From Armatimonadetes bacterium RBG_19FT_COMBO_69_19 (GTDB lineage Bacteria > Sysuimicrobiota > Sysuimicrobiia > Sysuimicrobiales > Kaftiobacteriaceae), in NCBI GenBank assembly GCA_001768125.1, contig MENB01000018.1:13235-21681 (forward strand): DNA of 8,447 nucleotides, given 5' to 3'. This document shows, one piece after another, positions 1-6,590 of this stretch (position 1 is the first letter of the stretch; each line of letters begins with the position of its first letter). The notes under the pieces are model-generated. The model was not told the origin of the DNA, did no database searches, and was given only the letters and a program-made list of their open reading frames with translations. Position numbers and translations under genes: made by a program.

Positions 1-303
1 GACGTCGACCGGCGCCCGCAGCCACACCTTGAAATCCGCGTCCACCATCCAGCCGGCGAGCCGACTCTCGACCACGCAGTCGCCCGCCTTGGCCAGCTCG
101 TGCTGGCGGCGATCGAGCTCGCGGTCCAGGGCGGGGTCGCTCTCGGCGAGCTTGTTGACGTCGACGACGGAGATACCGCGCTCACGCGCCAGATCGCGGA
201 AGACCTCGCCCCCGGAGATGTAACGGTACCTCAGCCGGTCGGCCAGCGCCCGCGCCACGGTGCTCTTGCCGACGCCGATGGGCCCGGCGATAGCGATGAT
301 CAT
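1..303 (-). CDS. cmk: (d)CMP kinase-like P-loop NTPase, archaeal type (3' end off the window)
   Basis: The first 101 residues are visible; the gene runs off the left edge. It begins with a P-loop (GPIGVGKST, residues 7-15), followed by SGGEVFRDLARERG (30-43), then LDRELDRRQ (59-67) and ESRLAGWM (79-86), with KVWLRAP at 92-98. From memory of the families, this order matches the short archaeal-type cytidylate kinases, which phosphorylate CMP/dCMP with ATP, better than guanylate kinase or E. coli-type Cmk. The ATG at 303 gives the expected MIIAIAG start; no other start lies between it and the remA stop 13 nt upstream, and the Shine-Dalgarno is weak. It is the third gene of the yicC-remA unit, where many bacteria carry gmk. 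The substrate is inferred, since the C-terminal half is not seen; another NMP-kinase-like ATPase is possible. Confidence 0.8.
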   Translation of the reverse strand, partial: MIIAIAGPIGVGKSTVARALADRLRYRYISGGEVFRDLARERGISVVDVNKLAESDPALDRELDRRQHELAKAGDCVVESRLAGWMVDADFKVWLRAPVDV

Positions 304-316
304 GACGGCGCAGGCG

Positions 317-586
317 TCACGCCGGCGCCTCCTCATCTTCGCGGGTGGTGAAGCGGTGGGCGACGGTCTCCGGCTGCACCGCGGACAGGACGACGTGCCC
401 GCTGTCCGTGATGACGACGGCGCGCGTGCGCCGGCCGTAGGTGGCGTCGATCAGGGCGCCCTTGTCGCGGGCCTCCTGGATGATGCGCTTGATCGGGGCC
501 GAATCGGGGGCGACGATGGCGATGATGCGGTTGGCCGCCACGATGTTCCCGAAGCCGATGTTGATCAGCCGCGGCTCACTCAACAT
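317..586 (-). CDS. remA: RemA/DUF370 family DNA-binding regulator
   Basis: This 89-residue protein is full length for the DUF370 family and nearly free of gaps against what I recall of B. subtilis RemA. Landmarks are INIGFGN (8-14), AANRIIAIV (17-25), SAPIKR (29-34), [14 protein letters not shown] (45-58) and [12 protein letters not shown] (67-78). In B. subtilis RemA forms ring-shaped oligomers that bind DNA and activate biofilm-matrix and osmoprotection genes; the arginines implicated there (R18, R50/R51) correspond to R20 and R52/R53 here. The ATG at 586 lies inside the yicC 3' end, overlapping by 11 nt, which suggests translational coupling. A TTG at codon 2 is an alternative start. What it regulates in this organism cannot be read from the window; family assignment is very secure. 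Confidence 0.96.
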   Translation of the reverse strand: MLSEPRLINIGFGNIVAANRIIAIVAPDSAPIKRIIQEARDKGALIDATYGRRTRAVVITDSGHVVLSAVQPETVAHRFTTREDEEAPA

Positions 587-1457
587 TCTGGATCTGCTCG
601 CGCATGCTCTCGAGCTCGCCCTTCATCGTGATGACCGCCCGGGTGATCTCGAGGTCGTTGGCCTTCGCGCCGGTGGTGTTGACCTCGCGGCCCATCTCTT
701 GCAGCACGAACTCCAGCCGGCGGCCCACCGCTCCATCGGCGTCCACGAGCTCTTGGCGGAACTGGGCGACGTGGCTGCGCAGCCGCGTCACTTCCTCGCT
801 GACGTCGCTGCGCTCCGCGAAGATCGCCACCTCCGCGGCCAGCCGGCTCTCATCCACCGGGAGCTCGCCGAGCAGCTGCGTGATGCGCTCCCGCAGCCGG
901 GTCACGTAGGCTCCCACCGCGTCGCGGGAGCGCGCCTCGACCACGGCCCCGAGTTCCTCGACCCGTCGCAGGCGCCCATCGAGATCCTCCGCGAGGCGGC
1001 GGCCTTCCGCCTCGCGCATCCCGACCAGATCGGTGGTCGCGACCTCGATCGCGGGGAGGAGCGCCGGCCATAACACGTCGAGGTCTTCCTTTGCCTCCTC
1101 CACGCGGACGACGTCCAGGTAGCCGGCGACCTGCGACAGGCTCATACTATCAGGAACGCCCAGGGCGTCGGCGAGTTCTCTCAACGCCTGGGCGTACGCG
1201 GTGGCGAGTTCCAGATCCGCGCGCACGGTTTTCGTCCGTGCCGCGCGATCTTCCCTCAGTATAGTTACCTCCACCCGGCCCCGCAACACACGCGCCTGCA
1301 CGGCCGCGCGCACGCGGTCCTCCAGGGGGGCGAGGTCGCGCGGCAGGCGCACCAGCACCTCGCCGAAGCGGTGGTTCACGGAGCGCATCTCCACCGTGAA
1401 GCGCCCGAACGGGGTCTGCGCGTCGGCGCGGCCGTAGCCTGTCATGCTGCGAATCAT
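576..1457 (-). CDS. yicC: YicC/YloC family endoribonuclease
   Basis: This 293-residue protein has the two-part YicC architecture. The N-terminal domain opens with SMTGYGRA (4-11) and SVNHRF (26-31), and the C-terminal DUF1732 region carries the signature [15 protein letters not shown] (254-268). Length matches E. coli YicC and B. subtilis YloC (about 290). Published work on those proteins reports endoribonuclease activity and a role in small-RNA and mRNA turnover. The reading frame stays open far upstream across the opposite strand of rqcH, but the conserved start is the ATG at 1457. That ATG is preceded by AAGGA at 9 nt spacing, so the long extension is an artefact. It is the first gene of the yicC-remA-kinase unit and is divergent from rqcH. 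Confidence 0.96.
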   Translation of the reverse strand: MIRSMTGYGRADAQTPFGRFTVEMRSVNHRFGEVLVRLPRDLAPLEDRVRAAVQARVLRGRVEVTILREDRAARTKTVRADLELATAYAQALRELADALGVPDSMSLSQVAGYLDVVRVEEAKEDLDVLWPALLPAIEVATTDLVGMREAEGRRLAEDLDGRLRRVEELGAVVEARSRDAVGAYVTRLRERITQLLGELPVDESRLAAEVAIFAERSDVSEEVTRLRSHVAQFRQELVDADGAVGRRLEFVLQEMGREVNTTGAKANDLEITRAVITMKGELESMREQIQNVE

Positions 1458-1520
1458 CAGAGAGTGTCCTTCTTGTCGGTCGGAAGTGACTCCTGTTCGC
1501 GTGTGGTATCGTAGGTCGGG
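1458..1520. promoter_or_regulatory. Divergent yicC / rqcH intergenic region
   Basis: These 63 bp separate two divergent genes and must contain, or overlap, both promoters. On the minus strand the only clear signal is the yicC Shine-Dalgarno (AAGGA). On the plus strand an extended -10-like element, TGG-TATCGT, lies at 1504-1512, with a weak -35-like GTGACT at 1486-1491 and a 15-nt spacer. No convincing yicC -35/-10 pair was found, although TACGAT (the complement of 1508-1513) overlaps the rqcH -10 candidate. Assignment is by inspection only. Confidence 0.4.
1486..1512 (+). promoter_or_regulatory. Candidate rqcH promoter (extended -10, possibly leaderless)
   Basis: The -10 candidate TATCGT (1507-1512, 4 of 6 to consensus) has an upstream TG at 1504-1505, and the -35 candidate GTGACT (1486-1491) also matches 4 of 6. 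The -10 ends only 8 nt before the rqcH ATG, and there is no Shine-Dalgarno in that gap. If used, transcription would begin at or within a few bases of the start codon. The short spacer (15 nt) weakens the case. Confidence 0.3.
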
Positions 1521-3215
1521 ATGCGCCTCATCGGCTCGTTCGACAGCGTCGTGCTCGCTGCCGTGGTCCCCGATCTCGAGGCCCTCATCGGCTCGCGGGT
1601 GCAGCGGGTCGCGCAGCCCGCCGAGCACGAGCTCATGTTGTCGCTGCGCACTCCGGGGCGCGCAGCGACGATTCTTTGCTCCATCCATCCCCGGTGGGCC
1701 CGCATCCACCTGGCTCCGGCTCAGCCGCCAGGCGCGGAGGCCGGGCCGTTCGCCCAGATGCTCCGCAGCCGCCTCGAGCACGCGCGCCTGGCCTCGGTGC
1801 ACCAGATCCCCTTTGAGCGCATCCTCACCCTGGGCTTCGAGACCGATGCCGGTTGGGTGGACCTGGTCGCGGAGCTCATGGCCCGCCACAGCAACCTCAT
1901 CCTCGTGCAGGACGGCCTCATCGCCGGTGCGTTCAAACTGGTGCCGGAGCAGCGCTCGTCGGTGCGCCAGGTGCTGCCCGGACTCCCGTACCGCCGTCCA
2001 CCCGCCGGACGCCCGAGCCCTGCGGAGCTCACCCAGGACCGGCTGCGGAACCTCCTCGAGGCCTCGGCGGAGCCGCTGGTCGATCGCCTCAACACCGCGC
2101 TGCTCGGGATCAGCCCGACGATGGCGCGGGAGATCGCCCACCGTGCGGCCGTGGATCCTGAGGCGCCGGCGCGCACCCTCCCCCCGGATGCCGCGAGGAT
2201 CTTCGGGGTCCTTGCCGCGCTCGCGCGGATCGTCGAACGCCGGGCGTTCACGCCCGTAGTCTACCTCGATGGCGATGCCCCACGCGGGTATGCTCCCTTC
2301 CCGCTGCTCCATGTCGTCGGGCTCATACCGGAACCTGCGTCGAGCATGAGTGAAGCGGTCGCACGCGTCACAACACAGGTGAGTGAGTCCGCTGCCCTCG
2401 AGGAGGTCCGGACCTCGCTCCTCACAGCCATCCGGACGGCGCTCGCGAAGGTGGAACGCACCGAGCAGGAGGTGCGTCGCGGGCTCGAGGAGGCCTCTGG
2501 GGGGGAGGCGGTGCGCCGGCGCGGGGAGCTGCTCCTGGCTTACGCGTCCCAGATCATCGCCGGCGCCGCTGAGGCCACGGTGCCCGGGTATGACGGCGTC
2601 CCCGTGACGATCCCCCTCGATCCAGCGCTCACCCCTGTCGAGAACGCCCGGAAGCTGTTTGCGCGCTACACGAAGATCCGCCGTGCCCGGCCGGCGCTGG
2701 AAGGACGCCTGGGCCAACTCGCCGAGGAGCGAGCGTACCTCGAGTCGGCGCTCACGATGGCCGAGCAGGCCGTCCACATGGCCGATCTTCAGGAGCTCCG
2801 CCGGGAGCTCGCCGACGAAGGCTACCTGCGGCGGCGCGGACGGCGCCCACCCACCGCCGCCCCGCGTCCCCGGAGCTTCACCCTCACCGACGGTGCCACC
2901 ATCCTTGCCGGCCGGACGAACCAGGACAACGATCGCCTTACGTTCAAGGTGGCCGCCCCTGACGATCTCTGGTTCCACGCGCGCGGCCTCCCTGGGGCGC
3001 ACGTCATCCTCCGGACCGGGGGCCGGCCGGCCCGCGAGGGCGAGATCGCGCAGGCCGCCGCGGTGGCCGCTTACTTCAGCAAGGGACGGTCATCCGGCTC
3101 GGTCGCGGTGGATTACACGCCGCGGAGGTTCGTGCGGAAACCGAAGGGCCGCCGACCGGGGTTCGTCGTCTACGTGCGCGAGGAAACGGTGCGGGTCGCG
3201 CCGGCGCTGCCTTAA
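1521..3215 (+). CDS. rqcH: RqcH / NFACT family ribosome quality-control protein
   Basis: This 564-residue protein matches the bacterial NFACT proteins in length (B. subtilis RqcH, 570). NFACT-N spans about 1-170, including ELMARHSNLIL (118-128). A helix-hairpin-helix region lies around 185-240 (ISPTMAREIAHRA), coiled coil at about 275-325 and 390-435, and NFACT-R at about 450-555 with DRLTFKVAAPDDLWFHARG (471-489) and LPGAHVIL (490-497). Family members bind stalled 50S-peptidyl-tRNA complexes and recruit tRNA-Ala to add C-terminal alanine tails; older annotations call it fibronectin-binding protein FbpA. The DR pair important in B. subtilis (D97-R98) is ER here (E99-R100). The ATG at 1521 is forced by an in-frame stop at 1512-1514. 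It stands alone on the plus strand, divergent from yicC and convergent with pyrR. Confidence 0.95.
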   Translation: MRLIGSFDSVVLAAVVPDLEALIGSRVQRVAQPAEHELMLSLRTPGRAATILCSIHPRWARIHLAPAQPPGAEAGPFAQMLRSRLEHARLASVHQIPFERILTLGFETDAGWVDLVAELMARHSNLILVQDGLIAGAFKLVPEQRSSVRQVLPGLPYRRPPAGRPSPAELTQDRLRNLLEASAEPLVDRLNTALLGISPTMAREIAHRAAVDPEAPARTLPPDAARIFGVLAALARIVERRAFTPVVYLDGDAPRGYAPFPLLHVVGLIPEPASSMSEAVARVTTQVSESAALEEVRTSLLTAIRTALAKVERTEQEVRRGLEEASGGEAVRRRGELLLAYASQIIAGAAEATVPGYDGVPVTIPLDPALTPVENARKLFARYTKIRRARPALEGRLGQLAEERAYLESALTMAEQAVHMADLQELRRELADEGYLRRRGRRPPTAAPRPRSFTLTDGATILAGRTNQDNDRLTFKVAAPDDLWFHARGLPGAHVILRTGGRPAREGEIAQAAAVAAYFSKGRSSGSVAVDYTPRRFVRKPKGRRPGFVVYVREETVRVAPALP

Positions 3216-3227
3216 GCAGACCCTGGC

Positions 3228-3773
3228 CTACGTCGGCTCTTCGATCACGACTTCGTCGGTGCCGTCGATCTCGGCAAGGCGGACCGCCACGTGCTCGCGC
3301 GAAGACGTGGGGAGATTCTTCCCAACGAAGTCCGGACGGATCGGCAGCTCGCGGTGGCCGCGGTCGACGAGCACGGCCAGTTGAATGGTGTGGGGGCGGC
3401 CCTGCGCGATGAGCCCGTCGAGCGCCGCGCGCACGGTCCGGCCGGTGTAGAGGACGTCGTCCACGAGGACGATGATCCGGTCTTCCATCGGGAAGGGCAG
3501 CCGGGGCGGCGGCCCGACCGGCGTGCCCGCCGGACGGTCGTCGCGGAACGGGCGTGTATCGAGCGAGGCGACCGGCACCGCGACCCCCTCGATCTGGGAG
3601 ATCGCCGCGGCGAGGCGGCGGGCCAGCGGGACCCCGCGGGTCTCCACGCCGACGATGGCGAGGGAAGCCGCGGTTTTGTTGCGTTCCAGGATCTCGTGCG
3701 CCATCCGCATCACGGCTCGACGGATCCCATCCGCATCCATCACCGTCGCTTTCTCACGCATCGAGGAGCTCAT
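3228..3773 (-). CDS. pyrR: PyrR bifunctional pyr operon regulator / uracil phosphoribosyltransferase
   Basis: This 181-residue protein matches PyrR throughout. It has AIVGVETRG (39-47), the PRPP-binding loop VLVDDVLYTGRTVRA (102-116), LAVLVDRGHRELPIR (132-146) and FVGKNLPTS (149-157). In Gram-positive bacteria PyrR senses UMP/UTP and PRPP and binds pyr mRNA leaders to cause termination; it also has weak uracil phosphoribosyltransferase activity. The ATG at 3773 forms an ATGA overlap with the rluD stop, implying coupling. The ATG at 3761 (residue 5) aligns better with the B. subtilis N-terminus and is a real alternative. No pyr biosynthesis gene, leader attenuator or PyrR-binding stem-loop is visible nearby. 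It is the last gene of its strand, meeting rqcH tail to tail with 12 bp between stops. Confidence 0.96.
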   Translation of the reverse strand: MSSSMREKATVMDADGIRRAVMRMAHEILERNKTAASLAIVGVETRGVPLARRLAAAISQIEGVAVPVASLDTRPFRDDRPAGTPVGPPPRLPFPMEDRIIVLVDDVLYTGRTVRAALDGLIAQGRPHTIQLAVLVDRGHRELPIRPDFVGKNLPTSSREHVAVRLAEIDGTDEVVIEEPT

Positions 3774-4717
3774 CGCCTGGTGCGGCCATTTCGCCGGGTG
3801 GGGCCGACACCCTCCGCACGGGCGCGGGCGACGGCGTCGGTGAAATCCGCCGGCGGCGGCGCCTCGAACGCCATCTCCGCGCCGGTGGTGGGATGGCGGA
3901 ATCGCAGACGGTAGGCATGGAGCGCCTGACGCGTGAGGCCGAGACCCGACGATGTGCCGGCGGCGGCCCTGCCGCCGTACACCGGATCACCGGCGACGGG
4001 ATGGCGGAGATGCGCCAGATGTACCCGGATCTGATGGGTGCGCCCTGTGACGAGCGAGGCTTCGACCAGGGTGTAAGCGGCCATGTGCTCGATGACGCGG
4101 TAGCGCGTGCTGGCCTGCCGGCCTCCGCGGACGACCGCCATGCGCGTGCGGTGCCGTGGATCGCGGCCGATCGGCGCGTCGACGGTCCCCTCGTCGTGCG
4201 CGGGATGCCCGGTCACGAGCGCCAGGTAGGTACGGCGCATCGTACGCGACGCCACCTGCTGTTGCAGATCGCGCAGGGCATGTTCGGTCTTGGCGACCAC
4301 GAGCAGGCCGGACGTATCCTTGTCGAGGCGGTGCACGATCCCCGGCCGCAGCCCGCCCCCCAGGCGCAGCACGTGCGGCACGCGCGAGACGATGGCATTG
4401 ACCAGGGTGCCGGATGGCTGCCCCGCCCCGGGGTGCACGGTGAGGCCGGGCGGTTTGTTGATCACCAGCAGATCATCGTCCTCAAACACGACGTTGAGGG
4501 AGATGTCCTGCGGGGTCACGGTGGCGGGCTCCCGCGGAGGCACGGTGATCTCCACGCGCTGGCCGGCCCGCACCCGTCCTGACGGCTTCGCCGGCGCGCC
4601 GTCCACCGTGGCGTGCGCGGATCCGATGAGCGCCTTGATGCGGGACCGGGAGAGCGCCCCCAGACGCGCGGTCAGGAACGCGTCCAGGCGGACGCCCTCG
4701 GAGGCGGCGTCCACCAC
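3770..4717 (-). CDS. rluD: RluA/RluD family pseudouridine synthase with S4 domain
   Basis: This 315-residue protein carries an N-terminal S4 RNA-binding domain (about 9-60, RLDAFL at 10-15). The RluA catalytic domain follows, with INKPPGLTVHPG (86-97), HRLDKDTSGLLVVAKT (129-144; catalytic Asp D132) and GRTHQIRVHLAHLRHPVAGD (225-244). The family isomerises uridine to pseudouridine in 23S rRNA; the target position here is an inference. Its place between lspA/lgt and pyrR mirrors B. subtilis ylyB. The start is a GTG at 4717, immediately followed by a second GTG; no ATG, GTG or TTG occurs in frame between it and the lgt stop 31 nt upstream, and no Shine-Dalgarno is evident. The gene ends in a 4-nt overlap with pyrR. 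Confidence 0.93.
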   Translation of the reverse strand: MVDAASEGVRLDAFLTARLGALSRSRIKALIGSAHATVDGAPAKPSGRVRAGQRVEITVPPREPATVTPQDISLNVVFEDDDLLVINKPPGLTVHPGAGQPSGTLVNAIVSRVPHVLRLGGGLRPGIVHRLDKDTSGLLVVAKTEHALRDLQQQVASRTMRRTYLALVTGHPAHDEGTVDAPIGRDPRHRTRMAVVRGGRQASTRYRVIEHMAAYTLVEASLVTGRTHQIRVHLAHLRHPVAGDPVYGGRAAAGTSSGLGLTRQALHAYRLRFRHPTTGAEMAFEAPPPADFTDAVARARAEGVGPTRRNGRTRR

Positions 4718-4748
4718 GTAGGTGTACCGGTCGCCGGTGCCCGTTGCG

Positions 4749-5528
4749 TCAGGCCGCCGGGGGCATCTCGGGCGGTGCTGCGGGCTGCGGCGACATCCTC
4801 GGCCCGCGGGCGACGAGGGCCAGGGCGATCACGGCGATCACCACCACCACGGCGTTCGCGACCTGGGCCAGCGTGACCATCGTGTTCAGCACCGTCGGGC
4901 TCTCGACGAAGAATTCCACCGCGACCCGGCTGAGCGCGTGCAGCAGCAGCCACACGTAAAAGAGCGTCCCCGGCGCCAGCGCGGCCTTCTCCTGCGACCG
5001 GAGGACGGCGTACGTGCCCAGCGAGGCCAGCATGAGGTAGACCTGCGTGGGATGCCGGCGGTCGAGGAACATCTGCACGCCCCAGGGCACGCCGGTGGGC
5101 CGTCCGATGTACAGGCCGTGCAGGAGCGCGCCAACCATGGCCACGGCGTAGCCGAGGGCCAGGGCAGGTGCGAAGATGTCCAGGTAGGTGCGCAGCGGCA
5201 TGTGCAGCGTCCGCGCGTAGAGCGCGCCGACGATCATCGCACCCACCAGCGCGCCGTAGAAGGTCAGCCCGGAATCCTTCCAGATGGTGAAGATCGTCCC
5301 GGGGGCCGCGGCGAAGACGGACCAGTTCGCGACGACGTAGCCGAGTCGCCCCACGACGATGCCCCCGATGATCATGTACAGGGCCATGTCCAGCATCCGG
5401 GAGGGATCGATGCCGAGGCGCGCGCCGCGGCGGCGGGCCAGGACGATGCCGACCAGGAACGCCAGCAGGAGGAAGAGGCCGAACGATGAGATGGGAAACG
5501 GCCCGAGTCTGACGAGGATCGGCTTCAT
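4749..5528 (-). CDS. lgt: Prolipoprotein diacylglyceryl transferase (Lgt), divergent active-site motifs
   Basis: This 259-residue, multi-pass membrane protein has the Lgt N-terminus (PILVRLGPFPISSFGLFLLL, 3-22), then GRLGYV (60-65), SGLTFYGALVG (86-96), GRPTGVPWG (142-150), RHPTQVY (158-164) and SRVAVEFF (200-207). Lgt transfers diacylglycerol from phosphatidylglycerol to the lipobox cysteine of prelipoproteins, the step before LspA cleavage. Several hallmark residues differ: where E. coli has H103, R143 and N146 this protein has Y91, M131 and A134 by manual alignment. The R239/E243 pair is kept as R201/E205. The start is an ATG in a 4-nt ATGA overlap with the lspA stop, with GGGGTGA just upstream as a ribosome-binding site. 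It is Lgt family with good certainty, but full activity is less certain. Confidence 0.88.
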   Translation of the reverse strand: MKPILVRLGPFPISSFGLFLLLAFLVGIVLARRRGARLGIDPSRMLDMALYMIIGGIVVGRLGYVVANWSVFAAAPGTIFTIWKDSGLTFYGALVGAMIVGALYARTLHMPLRTYLDIFAPALALGYAVAMVGALLHGLYIGRPTGVPWGVQMFLDRRHPTQVYLMLASLGTYAVLRSQEKAALAPGTLFYVWLLLHALSRVAVEFFVESPTVLNTMVTLAQVANAVVVVIAVIALALVARGPRMSPQPAAPPEMPPAA

Positions 5529-5995
5529 CGATCACCCCGGATCAGCAGTAAGATCAGTAGCCCCGCCCCCGCCGTCACCGCGATGTCGGCGAGGTTGAAC
5601 ACCGGCCAGACGTGGACGTCGATGAAGTCGACGACGGCGCCCACCCGCACCCGGTCCACCAGGTTCCCGATCGCGCCACCCCCGAGCATCGCGAGCGCCG
5701 CCTGCATGACCGGGCGGCGCGACCATCGGGCCGTATTGTAGAAGAGCAGGAAAAGCAGGGTCAAGGCGATGGCGGCCGGCACGAGCAGCGGGATGCCTCC
5801 CAGCAGGCTGAACGCGACCCCGCGGTTGTGGACATGCGTGAACGCCAGGACGCCGGGGATGATCGGAATGGAGATGCCGAGGGGGAGGCGCGCCTCGACC
5901 ACGAGTTTCGTCGCCTGATCGGCGACGAGCACGGTCCCCAGGACGGCTAGCGCGCGCCGTTGGACTTCTCTTCCAGTTCCTTGCAGCGGATGCAC
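5525..5995 (-). CDS. lspA: Lipoprotein signal peptidase (signal peptidase II)
   Basis: With the GTG at 5995 the protein is 156 residues, typical for LspA (B. subtilis 154, E. coli 164). It is an aspartic protease of the inner membrane that cleaves signal peptides from lipid-modified prelipoproteins. Visible signatures are ADQATK (25-30), HNRGVAFSL (56-64), GGGAIGNLVDR (105-115, catalytic D114) and VDFIDV followed by FNLADIAVT (133-141, catalytic D137). Four hydrophobic segments lie near 13-33, 67-87, 95-113 and 134-152. The start is uncertain: no ATG exists in a sensible place, and the GTG lies 49 nt inside the upstream zinc-finger gene. The next in-frame GTG (5932) would remove most of the first membrane segment. 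The gene overlaps lgt by 4 nt, so the two consecutive lipoprotein-processing enzymes are probably made together. Confidence 0.92.
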   Translation of the reverse strand: MHPLQGTGREVQRRALAVLGTVLVADQATKLVVEARLPLGISIPIIPGVLAFTHVHNRGVAFSLLGGIPLLVPAAIALTLLFLLFYNTARWSRRPVMQAALAMLGGGAIGNLVDRVRVGAVVDFIDVHVWPVFNLADIAVTAGAGLLILLLIRGDR

Positions 5996-6495
5996 AGTGT
6001 CGCGAACGGCAGAACGCGCAGCCGCGCGACGTCGATCGGATCGCCGCAGCGCTGACAGTTGCCGTAGGTGCCCTCTTCGATCCGTCCCAGGGCCTCCTCG
6101 ACCTGCGCCAGCATCTGCTGGACGCTGCTTTCCAGGGCGAGGCCCTTTTCGCGTTCGAAGGTGCTGCTGGCGACATCGGCCAGGTCCTCGTCGTCCCCCC
6201 CGCCGATGTCCATCCCTACCTGGTCCTCGACCTCGGGGGTGTGCTCTTCCATGGCTTCGAGCTCTTCGAGGAGCCGGACCCGCTCGTCTTCGAGGAGCCG
6301 CCGGAACTCGCCGAGTTCCTTCCGGGAGAGGGACTTGGCCTTGACGGCCCCGCGTGCGGGACGGTCGGCCCGCACCGCCCGTTCCGGGCGCACGCCCTTG
6401 CCCTTGGCGGCCTTCCGCCCCCGCGCCGGGCTCATCTGCGTGCCGCGGCGCAGTCCGGCCTTGCGTTTGGCCGATTTGGTGGTCCTGGGTGCCAT
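5947..6495 (-). CDS. TraR/DksA family zinc-finger protein (YlyA-like)
   Basis: This 182-residue protein ends in a DksA/TraR C4 zinc finger, C147-X2-C150-X17-C168-X2-C171. It is preceded by a helical hairpin (about 56-140) with the acidic stretch GGGDDEDLADVASSTFERE near 98-116. DksA-type proteins bind the RNA polymerase secondary channel and modulate promoter choice, with or without ppGpp. Residues 1-58 form a Lys/Arg/Ala-rich, probably disordered tail that E. coli DksA does not have. The start is firm: ATG at 6495 preceded by GGAGG at 7-nt spacing. The position just upstream of lspA matches ylyA in B. subtilis, and a candidate promoter lies 64 bp upstream. It appears to lead the lspA-lgt-rluD-pyrR unit. 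Whether it acts like DksA or like YlyA cannot be told from sequence. Confidence 0.92.
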   Translation of the reverse strand: MAPRTTKSAKRKAGLRRGTQMSPARGRKAAKGKGVRPERAVRADRPARGAVKAKSLSRKELGEFRRLLEDERVRLLEELEAMEEHTPEVEDQVGMDIGGGDDEDLADVASSTFEREKGLALESSVQQMLAQVEEALGRIEEGTYGNCQRCGDPIDVARLRVLPFATLCIRCKELEEKSNGAR

Positions 6496-6558
6496 CCATC
6501 CCCCTCCGGATCGCAGCAGCAGTGGGTGCGGGGGTCCACCGGCTGGCAGGCTGACGGT

Positions 6559-6587
6559 AGTGTATCCGATGACTTCTGCAAGTGCAA
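6559..6587 (-). promoter_or_regulatory. Candidate promoter for the traR/dksA-lspA-lgt-rluD-pyrR unit
   Basis: Read on the minus strand, TTGCAC (6582-6587) and TACACT (6559-6564) are separated by exactly 17 nt, a sigma-70/SigA-like arrangement (3 of 6 and 4 of 6 to consensus). It sits in the 95-bp gap just after the racemase stop codon and would give a leader of roughly 55 nt ending in a strong GGAGG. The -35 hexamer is part of a TTGCAC-TTGCAG tandem. Called by eye only. Confidence 0.4.
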
Positions 6588-6590
6588 GTC

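Noticed and set aside
1458..3002. 515-codon open extension of the yicC frame, antisense to rqcH.
   Set aside because: It lies opposite a clearly conserved coding gene, has no recognisable domain and low-complexity Arg/Gly-rich composition. Long antisense frames are expected at this GC content. The yicC start at 1457 is supported by conservation and a Shine-Dalgarno.
3193..3223. Possible bidirectional terminator between rqcH and pyrR (GGGTC...GACCC).
   Set aside because: The stem is only 5 bp with a loop of about 21 nt and there is no flanking T-run in either direction.
3554..4582. 342-codon plus-strand open frame over pyrR and rluD.
   Set aside because: It is a shadow of the two conserved minus-strand genes, rich in Arg/Gly/Pro/His, with no family resemblance.
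4718..4748. Upstream start for rluD within the lgt-rluD gap.
   Set aside because: Translation upstream of the GTG at 4717 looks plausible (RYTY), but there is no ATG, GTG or TTG codon in that frame, so the tandem GTG is the only supported start.
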